A DNA stretch of 64,000 bases from Succinivibrionaceae bacterium. GTDB taxonomy: Bacteria; Pseudomonadota; Gammaproteobacteria; Enterobacterales; Succinivibrionaceae. The notes beneath the pieces are model-generated. The model worked only from the letters and a program-made list of their open reading frames with translations, was not told the DNA's origin and did not search any database. Both the position numbers and the translations under genes were made by a program. The stretch is from assembly GCA_017480795.1 (NCBI GenBank), contig JAFURY010000094.1:1-64000 (forward strand), in the 5' to 3' direction. The first letter of the stretch is position 1; each line of letters starts with the position of its first letter. Positions 1-6,921 of the stretch are shown piece by piece.

Positions 1-637
1 AGAGCCGGGTGATGAGGGCCGAAGCATCCATGCTTTTCTGAATGCTCACCATGTTGCGCCCGTAATAGATGCCGCAGCCGGCGCTGCTGTCGGCGTGCCG
101 CAGGTTCACCGTCCACGGGTCGGTCTCGGTGTCGAAGTCCCACGTGTACTCCTCCGTCAGCACCTCGCCCAGCGACAATAGCGCGGACAGCAGGCTCACG
201 TTCTCGAAGTGATACTGGAATTGATCGGAAAACTCGCAGACCCCCAGCTGCCACCGGGCCACCGTCTGCCGGGCCAGTATGTACTCTATCACGTCCCGCG
301 TATACACCCCGGTGCCGCCCAGCTCATGGTAGCCAAAGAGCACGTCGTCCAGCAGCGTGGCCATCACGTGCTCCAGGTTATATGTCCTTCTCCCGCCCAT
401 GGCCGTCTCCTCGCCGGAGGGCGTGCCCACGATGCGGTAGAGCCCGGTCTTGCGTGGGCCGTCCGGCAGCTTCACCAGGTTGTGGGCCGCGCACCAGCGG
501 TTGCCGGGATCCCCGGAGGCCAGCGTGAAGCTCGCCGTCCAAAGGTCGTTGTGCTGGAGCGTGTAGCCGATCTTGTCGGCGGTGTCCAGTATCGCCAGTG
601 GCTGGCCGGACTGATCGTAGATCGTAAGGGGCTCCAC
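1..637 (-). CDS. Tail endopeptidase-like protein, N-terminal part cut by window edge
   Basis: N-terminal 212 codons of the 769-residue tail protein that is complete at 39414-41723. It starts at a GTG preceded by AGGAGGTGATA. It follows the distal tail gene by 24 nt, the usual Dit-Tal order of siphoviruses. See the complete copy for domains. Confidence 0.93.
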   Translation of the reverse strand, partial: MEPLTIYDQSGQPLAILDTADKIGYTLQHNDLWTASFTLASGDPGNRWCAAHNLVKLPDGPRKTGLYRIVGTPSGEETAMGGRRTYNLEHVMATLLDDVLFGYHELGGTGVYTRDVIEYILARQTVARWQLGVCEFSDQFQYHFENVSLLSALLSLGEVLTEEYTWDFDTETDPWTVNLRHADSSAGCGIYYGRNMVSIQKSMDASALITRL

Positions 638-661
638 TCCCCTATCACCTCCTCTTGGCGC

Positions 662-1447
662 TTACCAGCGCCCTCTCGCGCTCGCCGTGATGACGGCGGA
701 ATGTGTGCCGCCCGCTTCGGAAGTGAGCGACACCCTGAGCGTGTTCACGCCATTGTCCAGGTAGACCGGCGCAAAGGCCGTCGCGTATTGGAGAGCGCTG
801 GAGCTGCCGATGGTAGCCCCCGCGGGCGGCTCCGATGTGATCTCCAGCTTCTGGCCGCGCGTGAGCCTCATGTCCTGAAGCGTGATGTCTCGGCAGCTCA
901 CGCCCGTAATGGCCGCGCTGCCGTTGTTTTCTATAGTCAGCTTCAGCGGCGCGGGCAAGCCTGTCTGCACCGCCAGCGGAAGCTGCACGGACGTGGTGCC
1001 CGTCGTAGCTGTGACCGTCGCGCTGTGCTCCTCCACGTTGTAGGCGTAGGGCTGCACCAGAAAGCGGATCTGAAGCTCGCCGCCGAACCAGTTCCGCAGC
1101 GTCCACTTGCTGGTCGCGGACAGCTCCGCCATGTAAAAGATGTCCGGCTCATAGTCGAATATCAATTGCTGTCGCCCTGCCGTCAGCCATGCCGAAATAT
1201 CCCGCAGCAGCGCCTGGGCCTCTGCCTGCGTGCGCGGCTCCTCTGCCGGGTACAGCGAGCCCTCCAGGTTGAAGGGCTGCCAGGTTTCGCCGGACAGCAG
1301 CAGCGTGCCGCTCATGCCCGCGATTTGGTAGCTGTTGCGCTTGATTTCCGGGATGGCGATGTGCCCCTCCTTTTCAACGTACAATAGCCCCATGTCGCGC
1401 CGGGAGTGTACGCCGCCAAAGGTGAAGCCGGTCTCGTTTAATAGCAC
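662..1447 (-). CDS. Distal tail protein (Dit-like)
   Basis: 261 residues, the size and position of siphovirus distal tail proteins (SPP1 gp19.1/YomH type), which form the hexameric hub between tail tube and tip. The N-terminal half carries the hub-type beta sequence (GFTFGGVHSRRDMGL near residue 7, LSGETW near 51, WLTAGRQQLIFDYEPD near 87). The C-terminal half (from about residue 138) looks like a beta-sandwich/galectin-like domain rich in V and T. Start is GTG at 1447 with GGGAGGTGA 8 nt upstream. The next gene is the tail endopeptidase-like protein. The tape measure gene normally found just upstream is absent; a terminator and hairpin cluster lie there instead. Confidence 0.85.
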   Translation of the reverse strand: MLLNETGFTFGGVHSRRDMGLLYVEKEGHIAIPEIKRNSYQIAGMSGTLLLSGETWQPFNLEGSLYPAEEPRTQAEAQALLRDISAWLTAGRQQLIFDYEPDIFYMAELSATSKWTLRNWFGGELQIRFLVQPYAYNVEEHSATVTATTGTTSVQLPLAVQTGLPAPLKLTIENNGSAAITGVSCRDITLQDMRLTRGQKLEITSEPPAGATIGSSSALQYATAFAPVYLDNGVNTLRVSLTSEAGGTHSAVITASARGRW

Positions 1448-1465
1448 ATTGCGTCACCTCCCTTC

Positions 1466-1568
1466 AGCAGTCGCGCCACTGCCGCAGGCAGGCGCGACCA
1501 GCCCGCGCGGAATCTTCGATTCCCAGCGCGGCGCTGCCGCCGACCCGCTACGCGAGGGCGGCGGTGCG
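1466..1568. repeat. Three-hairpin cluster A
   Basis: About 103 bp with three consecutive GC-rich stem-loops between the tail chaperone terminator and the distal tail gene. Its reverse complement matches 24769-24874 (cluster B, next to the tape measure stop) through constant linkers, while the loop stems differ but remain self-complementary (GAATC/GATTC here, CATCC/GGATG there). Confidence 0.8.
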
Positions 1569-1572
1569 TTAT

Positions 1573-1606
1573 AAAAAATGGGGGAAGGCTTTTCTTTCCT
1601 TCCCCC
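1573..1606 (-). terminator. Rho-independent terminator after tail chaperone
   Basis: On the minus strand GGGGGAAGG pairs with CCTTCCCCC over a 9-nt loop and is followed by ATTTTTT. It ends the head/tail transcript just after the frameshift product, exactly where a tape measure gene would be expected. Confidence 0.85.
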
Positions 1607-1617
1607 TTTCGTTGGTT

Positions 1618-2234
1618 TCATGGGTGTGGCAGATATTTCAGCCGCACCCGCTTCACGGCCTGCTGGCCGCCACGGTTCTGCGGCCCCGCCGCAGGCTTCG
1701 TGCCGGTGCCCTTTCCCGGCCTGCGTATGTGCCGGATGAACAGGTGCACCGCTCGCGGGCTGGACTTCCAAAAGGTCTCGGCGTCCATGCCGCAACGAAG
1801 CGCCTCGCCATAAAGCCATAGCCAGGGAAAGCCGTCGGTCAGGTCTCCCCGGTCTGCGGAGGGTTTCCCGCGTCACCTTCGGCCCTGGGCAGCGCGTCGG
1901 TGAGCTTTTCCATCAAAAGCTCCCGCACGGAGGGGACGCTGGTCAGCCGGAATTTTTCCGCGTATTCATCCCAGGGCATGGGCTCCTTCTTCTCCGCTGC
2001 AATGCCGGAGAGCAGCGCCCCGTACAGGATCGCCATCACGGCTCCCAGCTTGCCAGCGCCCAGGCTCTTCAGAATCTGCGCGAAGTTGTCGCTGCGTCCG
2101 TACTGGATCTCGTACACGTCCTCGGCCACCCGCATGCACGCCAGGTCAAACCGCAGCGGGTATTCCTTCCCCGCCAGCTCGATGCGGTCGAGGGGCGCGG
2201 AGATGTCCGTGCCCCGGATGTCCTTCTCAGCCAT
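1618..2234 (-). CDS. Tail assembly chaperone, -1 frameshift product (G-T type)
   Basis: Predicted 205-residue product made by a -1 slip at the heptamer G-GGA-AAC (1863-1869). The first 124 residues are shared with the short form. The extension (81 residues) runs through DLTDGFPWLWLYGEALRCG to a basic tail ending in LKYLPHP, stop TGA at 1618-1620. Siphoviruses make G and GT chaperones at a low ratio this way to load the tape measure protein. The slippery site, its frame and the extension are seen; the slippage itself is inferred. The basic RRPGKGTGTKP stretch fits a chaperone tail. Confidence 0.75.
1839..2234 (-). CDS. Tail assembly chaperone, short form (G type)
   Basis: 131 residues, acidic and helical, in the position of lambda gpG/phi13-type chaperones directly after the tail tube gene, overlapping it by 8 nt. 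It opens with MAEKDIRGTDIS, then IELAGKEYPLRFDLACMRVAEDVYE, typical of this family. It terminates in the zero frame at TGA (1839-1841), 21 nt past the slippery heptamer GGGAAAC, giving the short form alongside the fused product. Confidence 0.8.
   Translation of the reverse strand: MAEKDIRGTDISAPLDRIELAGKEYPLRFDLACMRVAEDVYEIQYGRSDNFAQILKSLGAGKLGAVMAILYGALLSGIAAEKKEPMPWDEYAEKFRLTSVPSVRELLMEKLTDALPRAEGDAGNPPQTGET
1863..1869 (-). other. Programmed -1 frameshift slippery heptamer
   Basis: Minus-strand GGGAAAC lies in frame as G-GGA-AAC in the chaperone gene, matching the X-XXY-YYZ rule. The lambda G/T site is GGGAAAG. A -1 slip opens a long frame that continues to 1618. Confidence 0.75.
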
Positions 2235-2832
2235 TGCTTTCCACCGCCTCGTAGACCGACTCGAACCAGCTGGCCCTCGCGGTTTCCATCACGTTCTCGT
2301 CCGCCGTGGCCGCGATGCTCGCCAGCGCGTTGTCGTACTCGCGCCGCACGAAGGTGCCCTCGATGGTGGGGTGCTGGTAGGTCGTGCTGTCGCTGTCGGT
2401 GTGGCCGGTCTGGCTGGGCTCAGAAAACTTGCCCTTGTACAGCACCCACAGCTCCTGGCTGTCGTCGTCCAGCGTCAGCGCAAAGGCGATGGCCAGGTAA
2501 GGGGCCACCTGGTTGCCCTTGATGATCTGCACGCCGTTGGCGTCAGTTTCGCGGCCCAGGATCTCCTTGCGCACCGCGTAGGGGATCTTGTCCGCGTTGA
2601 TCGACACGGTGTAGCTGTCCACCCGGCGCTCGTTCCGGGTCGCCACGTTCGAGGCGTACACCTTGCCCTCCTTGTAGTTGGGCGTGATGGTCACCTCAAT
2701 GGTCTTGGCCAGCGTTTTCATCGCGCCATAGGTCGGGCGCAGCGCCGGGCTGTCCTGCCCGGTCATGAGGGCGTAGTTGATGTCAAGTACACCGCTGAAA
2801 TAGCCCTCAGTGTAGTTGCCGTTATTCGCCAT
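2227..2832 (-). CDS. Major tail (tube) protein, phi13-like
   Basis: 201 residues forming the tail tube. Size, position (after the tail terminator/gp10-like genes and before the chaperone) and sequence (MANNGNYTEGYFSGVLDINYALM at the start; VTITPNYKEGKVYASNVATRN, YLAIAFALTLDDDSQELWVLYKGKF in the core) match phi13-family major tail proteins of Firmicutes phages. ATG at 2832 has AAAGGAGGAG upstream. No Ig-like C-terminal extension is visible. Confidence 0.87.
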   Translation of the reverse strand: MANNGNYTEGYFSGVLDINYALMTGQDSPALRPTYGAMKTLAKTIEVTITPNYKEGKVYASNVATRNERRVDSYTVSINADKIPYAVRKEILGRETDANGVQIIKGNQVAPYLAIAFALTLDDDSQELWVLYKGKFSEPSQTGHTDSDSTTYQHPTIEGTFVRREYDNALASIAATADENVMETARASWFESVYEAVESNG

Positions 2833-2846
2833 TTATTTCTCCTCCT

Positions 2847-3203
2847 TTACCGCTGCCACCACTCGCAGGTGCAGGCGATGTGGTGGATGCCGGTGTCCTG
2901 TTCGTAGTCGTCCGGCCCCCAGCCGAACACGCGAACACCGGCGGCCTTGAGTAGCTCGATTGACATAAAAAAGGCCGTTCGGTGTTCGTCGTCCTGTGAA
3001 TGTGTCCAGGCGTGCAGCTGCACCAGATGCCGCACCCGCGTCACCGCGTTGGACGCGCCGCGCCCGTCCCCGCTCACCTCGTTGAAGGTGACCCAGGTCT
3101 CAGCCGATGAATCGCCCGGAGGCTGGCTCACCGGCACGGGCAGGTCTTTCAGTGCCTGGTAAAAGTGCTGCTGCACCGCGTCGTTGGTCATTAAATCAGC
3201 CAC
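2847..3203 (-). CDS. Tail terminator-like protein
   Basis: 118 residues. It lies between the gp10-like protein and the tail tube protein, where siphoviruses keep the tail terminator (lambda gpU/SPP1 gp17 type). The sequence VRHLVQLHAWTHSQDDEHRTAF, followed by helix and a beta strand (VRVFGWGPDDYEQDTGIHH), fits that alpha/beta fold. Its start overlaps the upstream gene end by 8 nt. Function is from context and fold pattern, not from a diagnostic motif. Confidence 0.65.
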   Translation of the reverse strand: MADLMTNDAVQQHFYQALKDLPVPVSQPPGDSSAETWVTFNEVSGDGRGASNAVTRVRHLVQLHAWTHSQDDEHRTAFFMSIELLKAAGVRVFGWGPDDYEQDTGIHHIACTCEWWQR

Positions 3204-3627
3204 GATTCTGCGCCTCCTCGAAGGCCCGCTGCATGGCCTGCTTGACCTCGGTTTCCGCGCGGCCCACCGCCGGATTAAACCAGGGTTTGGCGCTCATCGC
3301 GGAGATGTCGCGCCCCGGATCTCTGGCCTGCGCCGATCTGCCGTATTCCAGAATATTGCCGATCTTGGCGTAGGGCTCGCCCCGCGAGTTCTTCCCGGTG
3401 GGGCCGACGTCGCAGTGGTAGCCGTCGGCGGCGTTGTATTCCACCTTGCCCGACTTGATGCTCCGCTTCAGCCCGCCGCTCTTCTCCGGCGCGGCTTCGG
3501 TCAGGCGCTTTGCCAGCGCCTTGCCACCGGCGTCCACAGCTTTTTCGCAGGCCTCGTTGACACCCTTTGCCAAGCCGTCGAATCGTTCAAGCTCGGCGGC
3601 AATGCCGCCCGTTTGAAATGTGCCCAC
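3196..3627 (-). CDS. HK97 gp10-like head-tail joining/tail completion protein
   Basis: 143 residues from a GTG that shares one base with the TAG stop of the upstream gene (TAGTG) and has GGAGGCGG upstream; longer in-frame starts would lie inside the neighbour. Features of the HK97 gp10 family: an amphipathic N-terminal helix (VNEACEKAVDAGGKALAKRL), APEKSGGLKRSIKSGK, a central beta region with VGPTGKNSRGEPYAKIGNILEYG, and NPAVGRAETEVKQAM at the end. Acts at the head-tail interface. Confidence 0.82.
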   Translation of the reverse strand: MGTFQTGGIAAELERFDGLAKGVNEACEKAVDAGGKALAKRLTEAAPEKSGGLKRSIKSGKVEYNAADGYHCDVGPTGKNSRGEPYAKIGNILEYGRSAQARDPGRDISAMSAKPWFNPAVGRAETEVKQAMQRAFEEAQNRG

Positions 3628-3965
3628 TACTTCACCGCCTCCCCGGTCACAAGCCGCGTCTTTATGCGGATGTAGTCCCGCATATAGCCTAAGTGGTTGA
3701 CCTCTAAAATGTTGTACTGTGCGCCATGGTGCACAAGCCGCCACTCGGTCGTTATGTCCTCGCGGTACCGCAGCGTCCAGGTCACCACGTCCTCGGCGTG
3801 ATAGGCCTGGGCCACGTAAAATTCGCGCCCGGAAACGTCCGCTTTCCCGGCGTGCACCGTCGCCACGGTTTCCCAGTCGGTAATCCTGCGCCCCTTTTCA
3901 TTGACGCGGCTCACCGGCTTTTGCAGCGTCACCAGCTGCCGCAGGTCGCCTGCCTTGATGCTCAC
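3627..3965 (-). CDS. Head closure / head-tail adaptor protein
   Basis: 112 residues, SPP1 gp16/head-tail adaptor type: N-terminal GDLRQLVTLQKPVSRVNEKGRRITDWETVATVHAGKAD pattern, REFYVAQAYHAEDVVTWTLRYREDI, then the strand WRLVHHGAQYNILEVNHLG. These proteins seal the portal vertex after packaging. The gene overlaps both neighbours (4 nt with the connector, 1 nt with gp10-like), indicating translational coupling. Confidence 0.82.
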   Translation of the reverse strand: MSIKAGDLRQLVTLQKPVSRVNEKGRRITDWETVATVHAGKADVSGREFYVAQAYHAEDVVTWTLRYREDITTEWRLVHHGAQYNILEVNHLGYMRDYIRIKTRLVTGEAVK

Positions 3966-4315
3966 TTTTTATCACCCCTGACAGGTGCGGCGCTCGAATC
4001 TTTGATTCGACCGCCCGCAGTCGCCGAAGGCGACCGTGAATCCCTCTGGGATTCACGCCTCGGCCGCAGCTGGTGGACGCTGGTCACGATGTAGGAGGGG
4101 ATCGCCGCCAGTGCGTCGGCGTTCCCTCGGTTGTCGTACATCCAGGCCGCAAGGTTGGCCACCCAAAAGCGGTAAAGCGGCCCCTCGGTCGTGCGGGGCA
4201 CGTCCGCCTTTTCGTACCATTCCACCGCTGCGTCCCGGATGGCCTCCAGCAGCTCGACGCTTTCCTCGGGGTCAGCGCCCGCTATGCGCCGGATGTACTC
4301 AACGTCCACCGCCAT
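3962..4315 (-). CDS. Head-tail connector (gp6/gp15-like) with hairpin-encoded C-terminus
   Basis: 117 residues from ATG at 4315, chosen because GGAAGG lies 8 nt upstream. The N-terminal 80 residues are the all-helical connector fold (VEYIRRIAGADPEESVELLEAIRDAAVEWYEKAD; YRFWVANLAAWMYDNRGNADALAAIPSYIVTSVHQLR), which docks on the portal. From about residue 88 the sequence turns Arg/Ser-rich (RRESQRDSRSPSATAGGRIKDSS) because it is encoded by hairpin cluster E; this tail is unlikely to belong to the fold. Confidence 0.78.
   Translation of the reverse strand: MAVDVEYIRRIAGADPEESVELLEAIRDAAVEWYEKADVPRTTEGPLYRFWVANLAAWMYDNRGNADALAAIPSYIVTSVHQLRPRRESQRDSRSPSATAGGRIKDSSAAPVRGDKK
3992..4062. repeat. 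Three-hairpin cluster E
   Basis: Three back-to-back stem-loops (CGAATC/GATTCG, GTCGCC/GGCGAC, GTGAATCCC/GGGATTCAC) ending in the linker GCCTCGG, which is shared with cluster F. It codes for the C-terminus of the connector gene. Confidence 0.75.
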
Positions 4316-4328
4316 GCTGCTCACCTTC

Positions 4329-4574
4329 CTAAATCGGGATCCCAGTCTCCTGCGCCTTTTCCAGCTCGTCCTGCATGAACTGTTTGAACATGTCGGAAAC
4401 CGCCTTCAGGTCGTCGGCGTCCTTGATGCCGCCCTGGGGCAGGTCGATGGAAAAATTCACGCTCTTTCCGGGCCGGAGGGAGCAGGTCGCCGTGGCCACC
4501 TGCCTGCGCTCGCTTCCTTCCACGGAAATGGCGTTGCAGGTGGTCTGCTGGGTGTCCATTCTCTCAATAGCCAT
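4329..4574 (-). CDS. Conserved small phage protein between connector and capsid
   Basis: 81 residues, unknown function. Sequence: beta-rich N-terminus with a CNAISVEGSERRQVATATCSLRPGKSVNFSIDLP pattern, then a charged helix (DADDLKAVSDMFKQFMQDELEKA). It lies where some HK97-type phages keep a small accessory head protein. GAGGAGG lies 8 nt upstream of its ATG, directly after a copy of the 24-bp palindrome. I do not assign a role. Confidence 0.7.
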   Translation of the reverse strand: MAIERMDTQQTTCNAISVEGSERRQVATATCSLRPGKSVNFSIDLPQGGIKDADDLKAVSDMFKQFMQDELEKAQETGIPI

Positions 4575-4588
4575 GTCGCGTCCTCCTC

Positions 4589-4612
4589 AAAAGCGCCAAC
4601 GTTGGCGCTTTT
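4589..4612. promoter_or_regulatory. 24-bp perfect palindrome, copy 1 of 5
   Basis: Half-site AAAAGCGCCAAC followed by its exact reverse complement. In the minus-strand transcript it ends 14 nt before the ATG of the 81-residue gene and abuts its ribosome binding site. Confidence 0.9.
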
Positions 4613-4618
4613 TAGTAG

Positions 4619-4702
4619 CGTCCGGCGTTAGCCGGACTGAGGGCGAGGCCATTTGGCTGGCCCGCCCGAAACCCGCGCTTGCCGCAGGCAGTAGCGCGGG
4701 GC
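4619..4702. repeat. Three-hairpin cluster C
   Basis: Stem-loops TCCGGC/GCCGGA, GGCC/GGCT(GGCC) and CCCGCGCTTGCC/GGCAGTAGCGCGGG follow the capsid stop codon. The third hairpin resembles the last hairpin of cluster A. Confidence 0.65.
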
Positions 4703-4703
4703 G

Positions 4704-5942
4704 TCATACCGTGATCGTCTTGCGTACCATCGCGCCGCCGTCGAATTTGGTCACGCCCAGGCGCACAATGCCGCGCACTTCGGTGGAGTCGCTCTTCCAG
4801 GCGTTGCCGCCGATGTCGGTCGACGCCAGCTCAAAGCCGCCGCACCTGAAAAGCGTGGCAAATTCCTTGCCGTCGCCGATGAACAGGTCGGCCTTGGTGA
4901 CCTCGTTGGAGCCGCTGCCGGTAGTGGTGTTCGCCATGGAGGCGTCGCTCACCGCGTGCACGCCGCGTCCCTTGAAGCGGTGGGTGGTGGCGCTGGTCGG
5001 GTCGGGCTGGAGCAAGGGGCGCTTCATATCGTCCTGGAGCTGATCCAGCGCGTCATAGCCCGACTGGTTGGTGATGATCGTGGAAATGGCGCTGATGGCG
5101 GGATCCAGCTCCACGTTCAGGGCCTTCTTGAGACCGGCCACAGGGTCGGTGGTGATGTCCGTGGCGGGCAGGGTCTTGAGCAGGGTGATGAGCAGGCTGT
5201 TCTCCGTGATGACCAGCTTCTTGGCAAACCACCGGCTGATGTAGGCAAACAGGTTCGCCACGTTGTCGGTCAGCAGCTCGTTGGACACCGGCAGGATGAG
5301 GCCGCGCTTTTCCACACTGTACAGCACCTTGTTAAACACGGGCTGGTCGCCGCTGGTGATGGTGCCCATCTCGTTCACCACGGGGAAGCCGGTGGTGGGG
5401 GCGGTGTCCTGCACCCGCCAGCCGGTGGGCGCGGTCACGGTCTCCTCGTTGAACAGCGGGGCCAGGGGATTGAGCGTCCGCTTCAGCTCCCGGATGGAGT
5501 GGTCGATGTCCTCCGGCACCAGGAAGCCGCCGTCTGCGCCGGTGGGCGTGCCGCCCGACTCGGTCAGCGCGTCGTAAAGGATCCGGGCCTCTTCGTGCTG
5601 CCGCGCCGTCCGGCGGTTCAGGCCGTTCTGGATGGCGAAGGCGAAGGCGCGGGCGTACTCGTTGGAGCGCAGCATTTCGCCCAGGTTCCGGCTCTGCTGG
5701 CCGCCCTGCTGCTGGGTCTGCTGCTGCCGCTGCATCCCGCCCGCCTGCGCCGCCACGGCGGTGTCGTAGGCTGCCTGGAGGGCCGCCAGCCGCTTGTTCA
5801 TGTCGTTCAGCCGCGCCTGTTCGGCCTCCAGGTCGGCGATGCTCACGTTGCTGTCAGCCGCGCGGGCCGCGAGGGCCGCAGCGGCAGTCCTGATCTGATT
5901 GCCCAGGTTGGTAATCTGATTCATGAGTTCCTGCGGATTCAT
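4704..5942 (-). CDS. Major capsid protein, HK97 family
   Basis: 412 residues from ATG at 5942 (AAAGGAGAG upstream); an earlier in-frame ATG would be inside the palindrome. Residues about 1-75 are a coiled coil (LMNQITNLGNQIRTAAAALA; LEAEQARLNDMNKRLAALQAAY), the scaffolding delta domain, then a Q-rich linker. The HK97 fold follows: TESGGTPTGADGGFLVPEDI, FNEETVTAPTGWRVQDTAPTTGFP, and a C-terminal STEVRGIVRLGVTKFDGGAMVR. The delta domain is probably removed by the ClpP-like protease encoded just upstream. Confidence 0.92.
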   Translation of the reverse strand: MNPQELMNQITNLGNQIRTAAAALAARAADSNVSIADLEAEQARLNDMNKRLAALQAAYDTAVAAQAGGMQRQQQTQQQGGQQSRNLGEMLRSNEYARAFAFAIQNGLNRRTARQHEEARILYDALTESGGTPTGADGGFLVPEDIDHSIRELKRTLNPLAPLFNEETVTAPTGWRVQDTAPTTGFPVVNEMGTITSGDQPVFNKVLYSVEKRGLILPVSNELLTDNVANLFAYISRWFAKKLVITENSLLITLLKTLPATDITTDPVAGLKKALNVELDPAISAISTIITNQSGYDALDQLQDDMKRPLLQPDPTSATTHRFKGRGVHAVSDASMANTTTGSGSNEVTKADLFIGDGKEFATLFRCGGFELASTDIGGNAWKSDSTEVRGIVRLGVTKFDGGAMVRKTITV

Positions 5943-5963
5943 TTCTTTCTCTCCTTTCATGTC

Positions 5964-5987
5964 AAAAGCGCCAACGTTGGCGCTTTT
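5964..5987. promoter_or_regulatory. 24-bp perfect palindrome, copy 2 of 5
   Basis: Same sequence as 4589-4612. It lies between the protease stop and the capsid ribosome binding site, 21 nt before the capsid ATG; its last base overlaps the protease stop codon. Confidence 0.9.
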
Positions 5988-6910
5988 CAAAACAGGGACG
6001 CAATCATGGAGGCCCGGCGTTCGATGTCCTCCCGGATCTCGTCCTCTAAGGTGGCGAAGTCCGAATTTTCAATTCGGCCTGAGCCATCCGCGCTTCGCGC
6101 GGACAGCTTTGCCCTGGGCAAAGCTGCCTCGGGTTCCTCGATGTCGCGGGCGGTATCGGTAAGCTTGACCGTCCGCAGCGGGTTGAGCTTCATCCCGTGC
6201 GCCTGGGCCAGTGCCACCGCGCGGCCCATGCCGAAGTCGCGGGCACGCATCATCACGCCGTCCTCTTCGTCGGGCTCTTTCTCATCGGGGTCAGGTTCGT
6301 CGGGTTCGTCCTCCCCTGTTCCCTGTTCCCTTTTCCCTGTTCCCTCGTCTCCCTGGTACAGCAGGCCGTCGGCGAAGCCCTCCTTCACGGCCCGGCGGGC
6401 GTCCATGTAGCTCTCGGCCTCCATGAGTTCCTTCAGCTTCGCCCGGCTCTTGCCGGTCTTGAGCTGGTAGGCGGTGATGATGCCCTCCGCGATTTCGTTC
6501 AGCACGTCGGCCTCATGCCGCATGTCGTCCGAATTGCCCGCGATGATGCTCCAGGGGTTGTGCACCATCATGTAGGCCACGGGGCTCATGAGCACCTCGT
6601 CGCCCGCCATCGCCAGCACGCTGGCCGCGCTGGCCGCCAGGGCCGTCACCTTCACGGTCACCTTGCCCCGCCCGGATGCGCTGTGCTCCCGAAGCGCCGA
6701 GTACATCTCCGCGCCCGCCATCACGTCGCCGCCGGGGCTGTTCAGGATGACGGTCACGTTCCGATAGTTTTTAAGCTGTTCCCGAAACTCCTTTGCGCTG
6801 ATCGCGTCGTCATACCACCAGCTGTCGTCGGCCACCAGCACCCCGCGCACATCCAGCACGCCGTCCTCCGGCTCATGTTCGTCGTTTCGGAAATTCCAAA
6901 ACCGTGCCAA
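5987..6910 (-). CDS. ClpP-like prohead maturation protease
   Basis: 307 residues from a TTG at 6910 (GAGGTGGGG upstream, 12 nt after the portal stop). The Clp-type serine protease core is clear: NSPGGDVMAGAEMY (about 57-70), nucleophile Ser97 in ALAASAASVLAMAGDEV, His117 in YMMVHNPW and a later YMDARRAVKEGFADGL. It cleaves the capsid delta domain during head maturation. Residues about 205-235 are an acidic low-complexity linker (EDEPDEPDPDEKEPDEEDG). The C-terminus around ARSADGSGRIENSDF is encoded by hairpin cluster F. Portal-protease-capsid order is canonical. Confidence 0.88.
   Translation of the reverse strand: MARFWNFRNDEHEPEDGVLDVRGVLVADDSWWYDDAISAKEFREQLKNYRNVTVILNSPGGDVMAGAEMYSALREHSASGRGKVTVKVTALAASAASVLAMAGDEVLMSPVAYMMVHNPWSIIAGNSDDMRHEADVLNEIAEGIITAYQLKTGKSRAKLKELMEAESYMDARRAVKEGFADGLLYQGDEGTGKREQGTGEDEPDEPDPDEKEPDEEDGVMMRARDFGMGRAVALAQAHGMKLNPLRTVKLTDTARDIEEPEAALPRAKLSARSADGSGRIENSDFATLEDEIREDIERRASMIASLF
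6061..6132. repeat. Three-hairpin cluster F
   Basis: Hairpins CCGAA/TTCGG, GCGC-TTCG-CGC and CAGCTTTGCC/GGCAAAGCTG separated by GAGCCATCC and GGA. The same linkers, with different but paired stems, recur in cluster D (29791-29870). It codes for part of the protease C-terminus. Confidence 0.75.
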
Positions 6911-6921
6911 GTTTCCCCACC

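Noticed and set aside
1454-1876. 140-codon frame over the chaperone end and cluster A
   Set aside because: Wrong frame: the -1 frame giving DLTDGFPWLWLYGEALRCG is the real extension; this one is Arg/Pro-rich and runs through the terminator and hairpins.
5943-5990. Longer N-terminus for the capsid protein starting inside the palindrome
   Set aside because: The ribosome binding site AAAGGAGAG lies inside that extension and fits the ATG at 5942.
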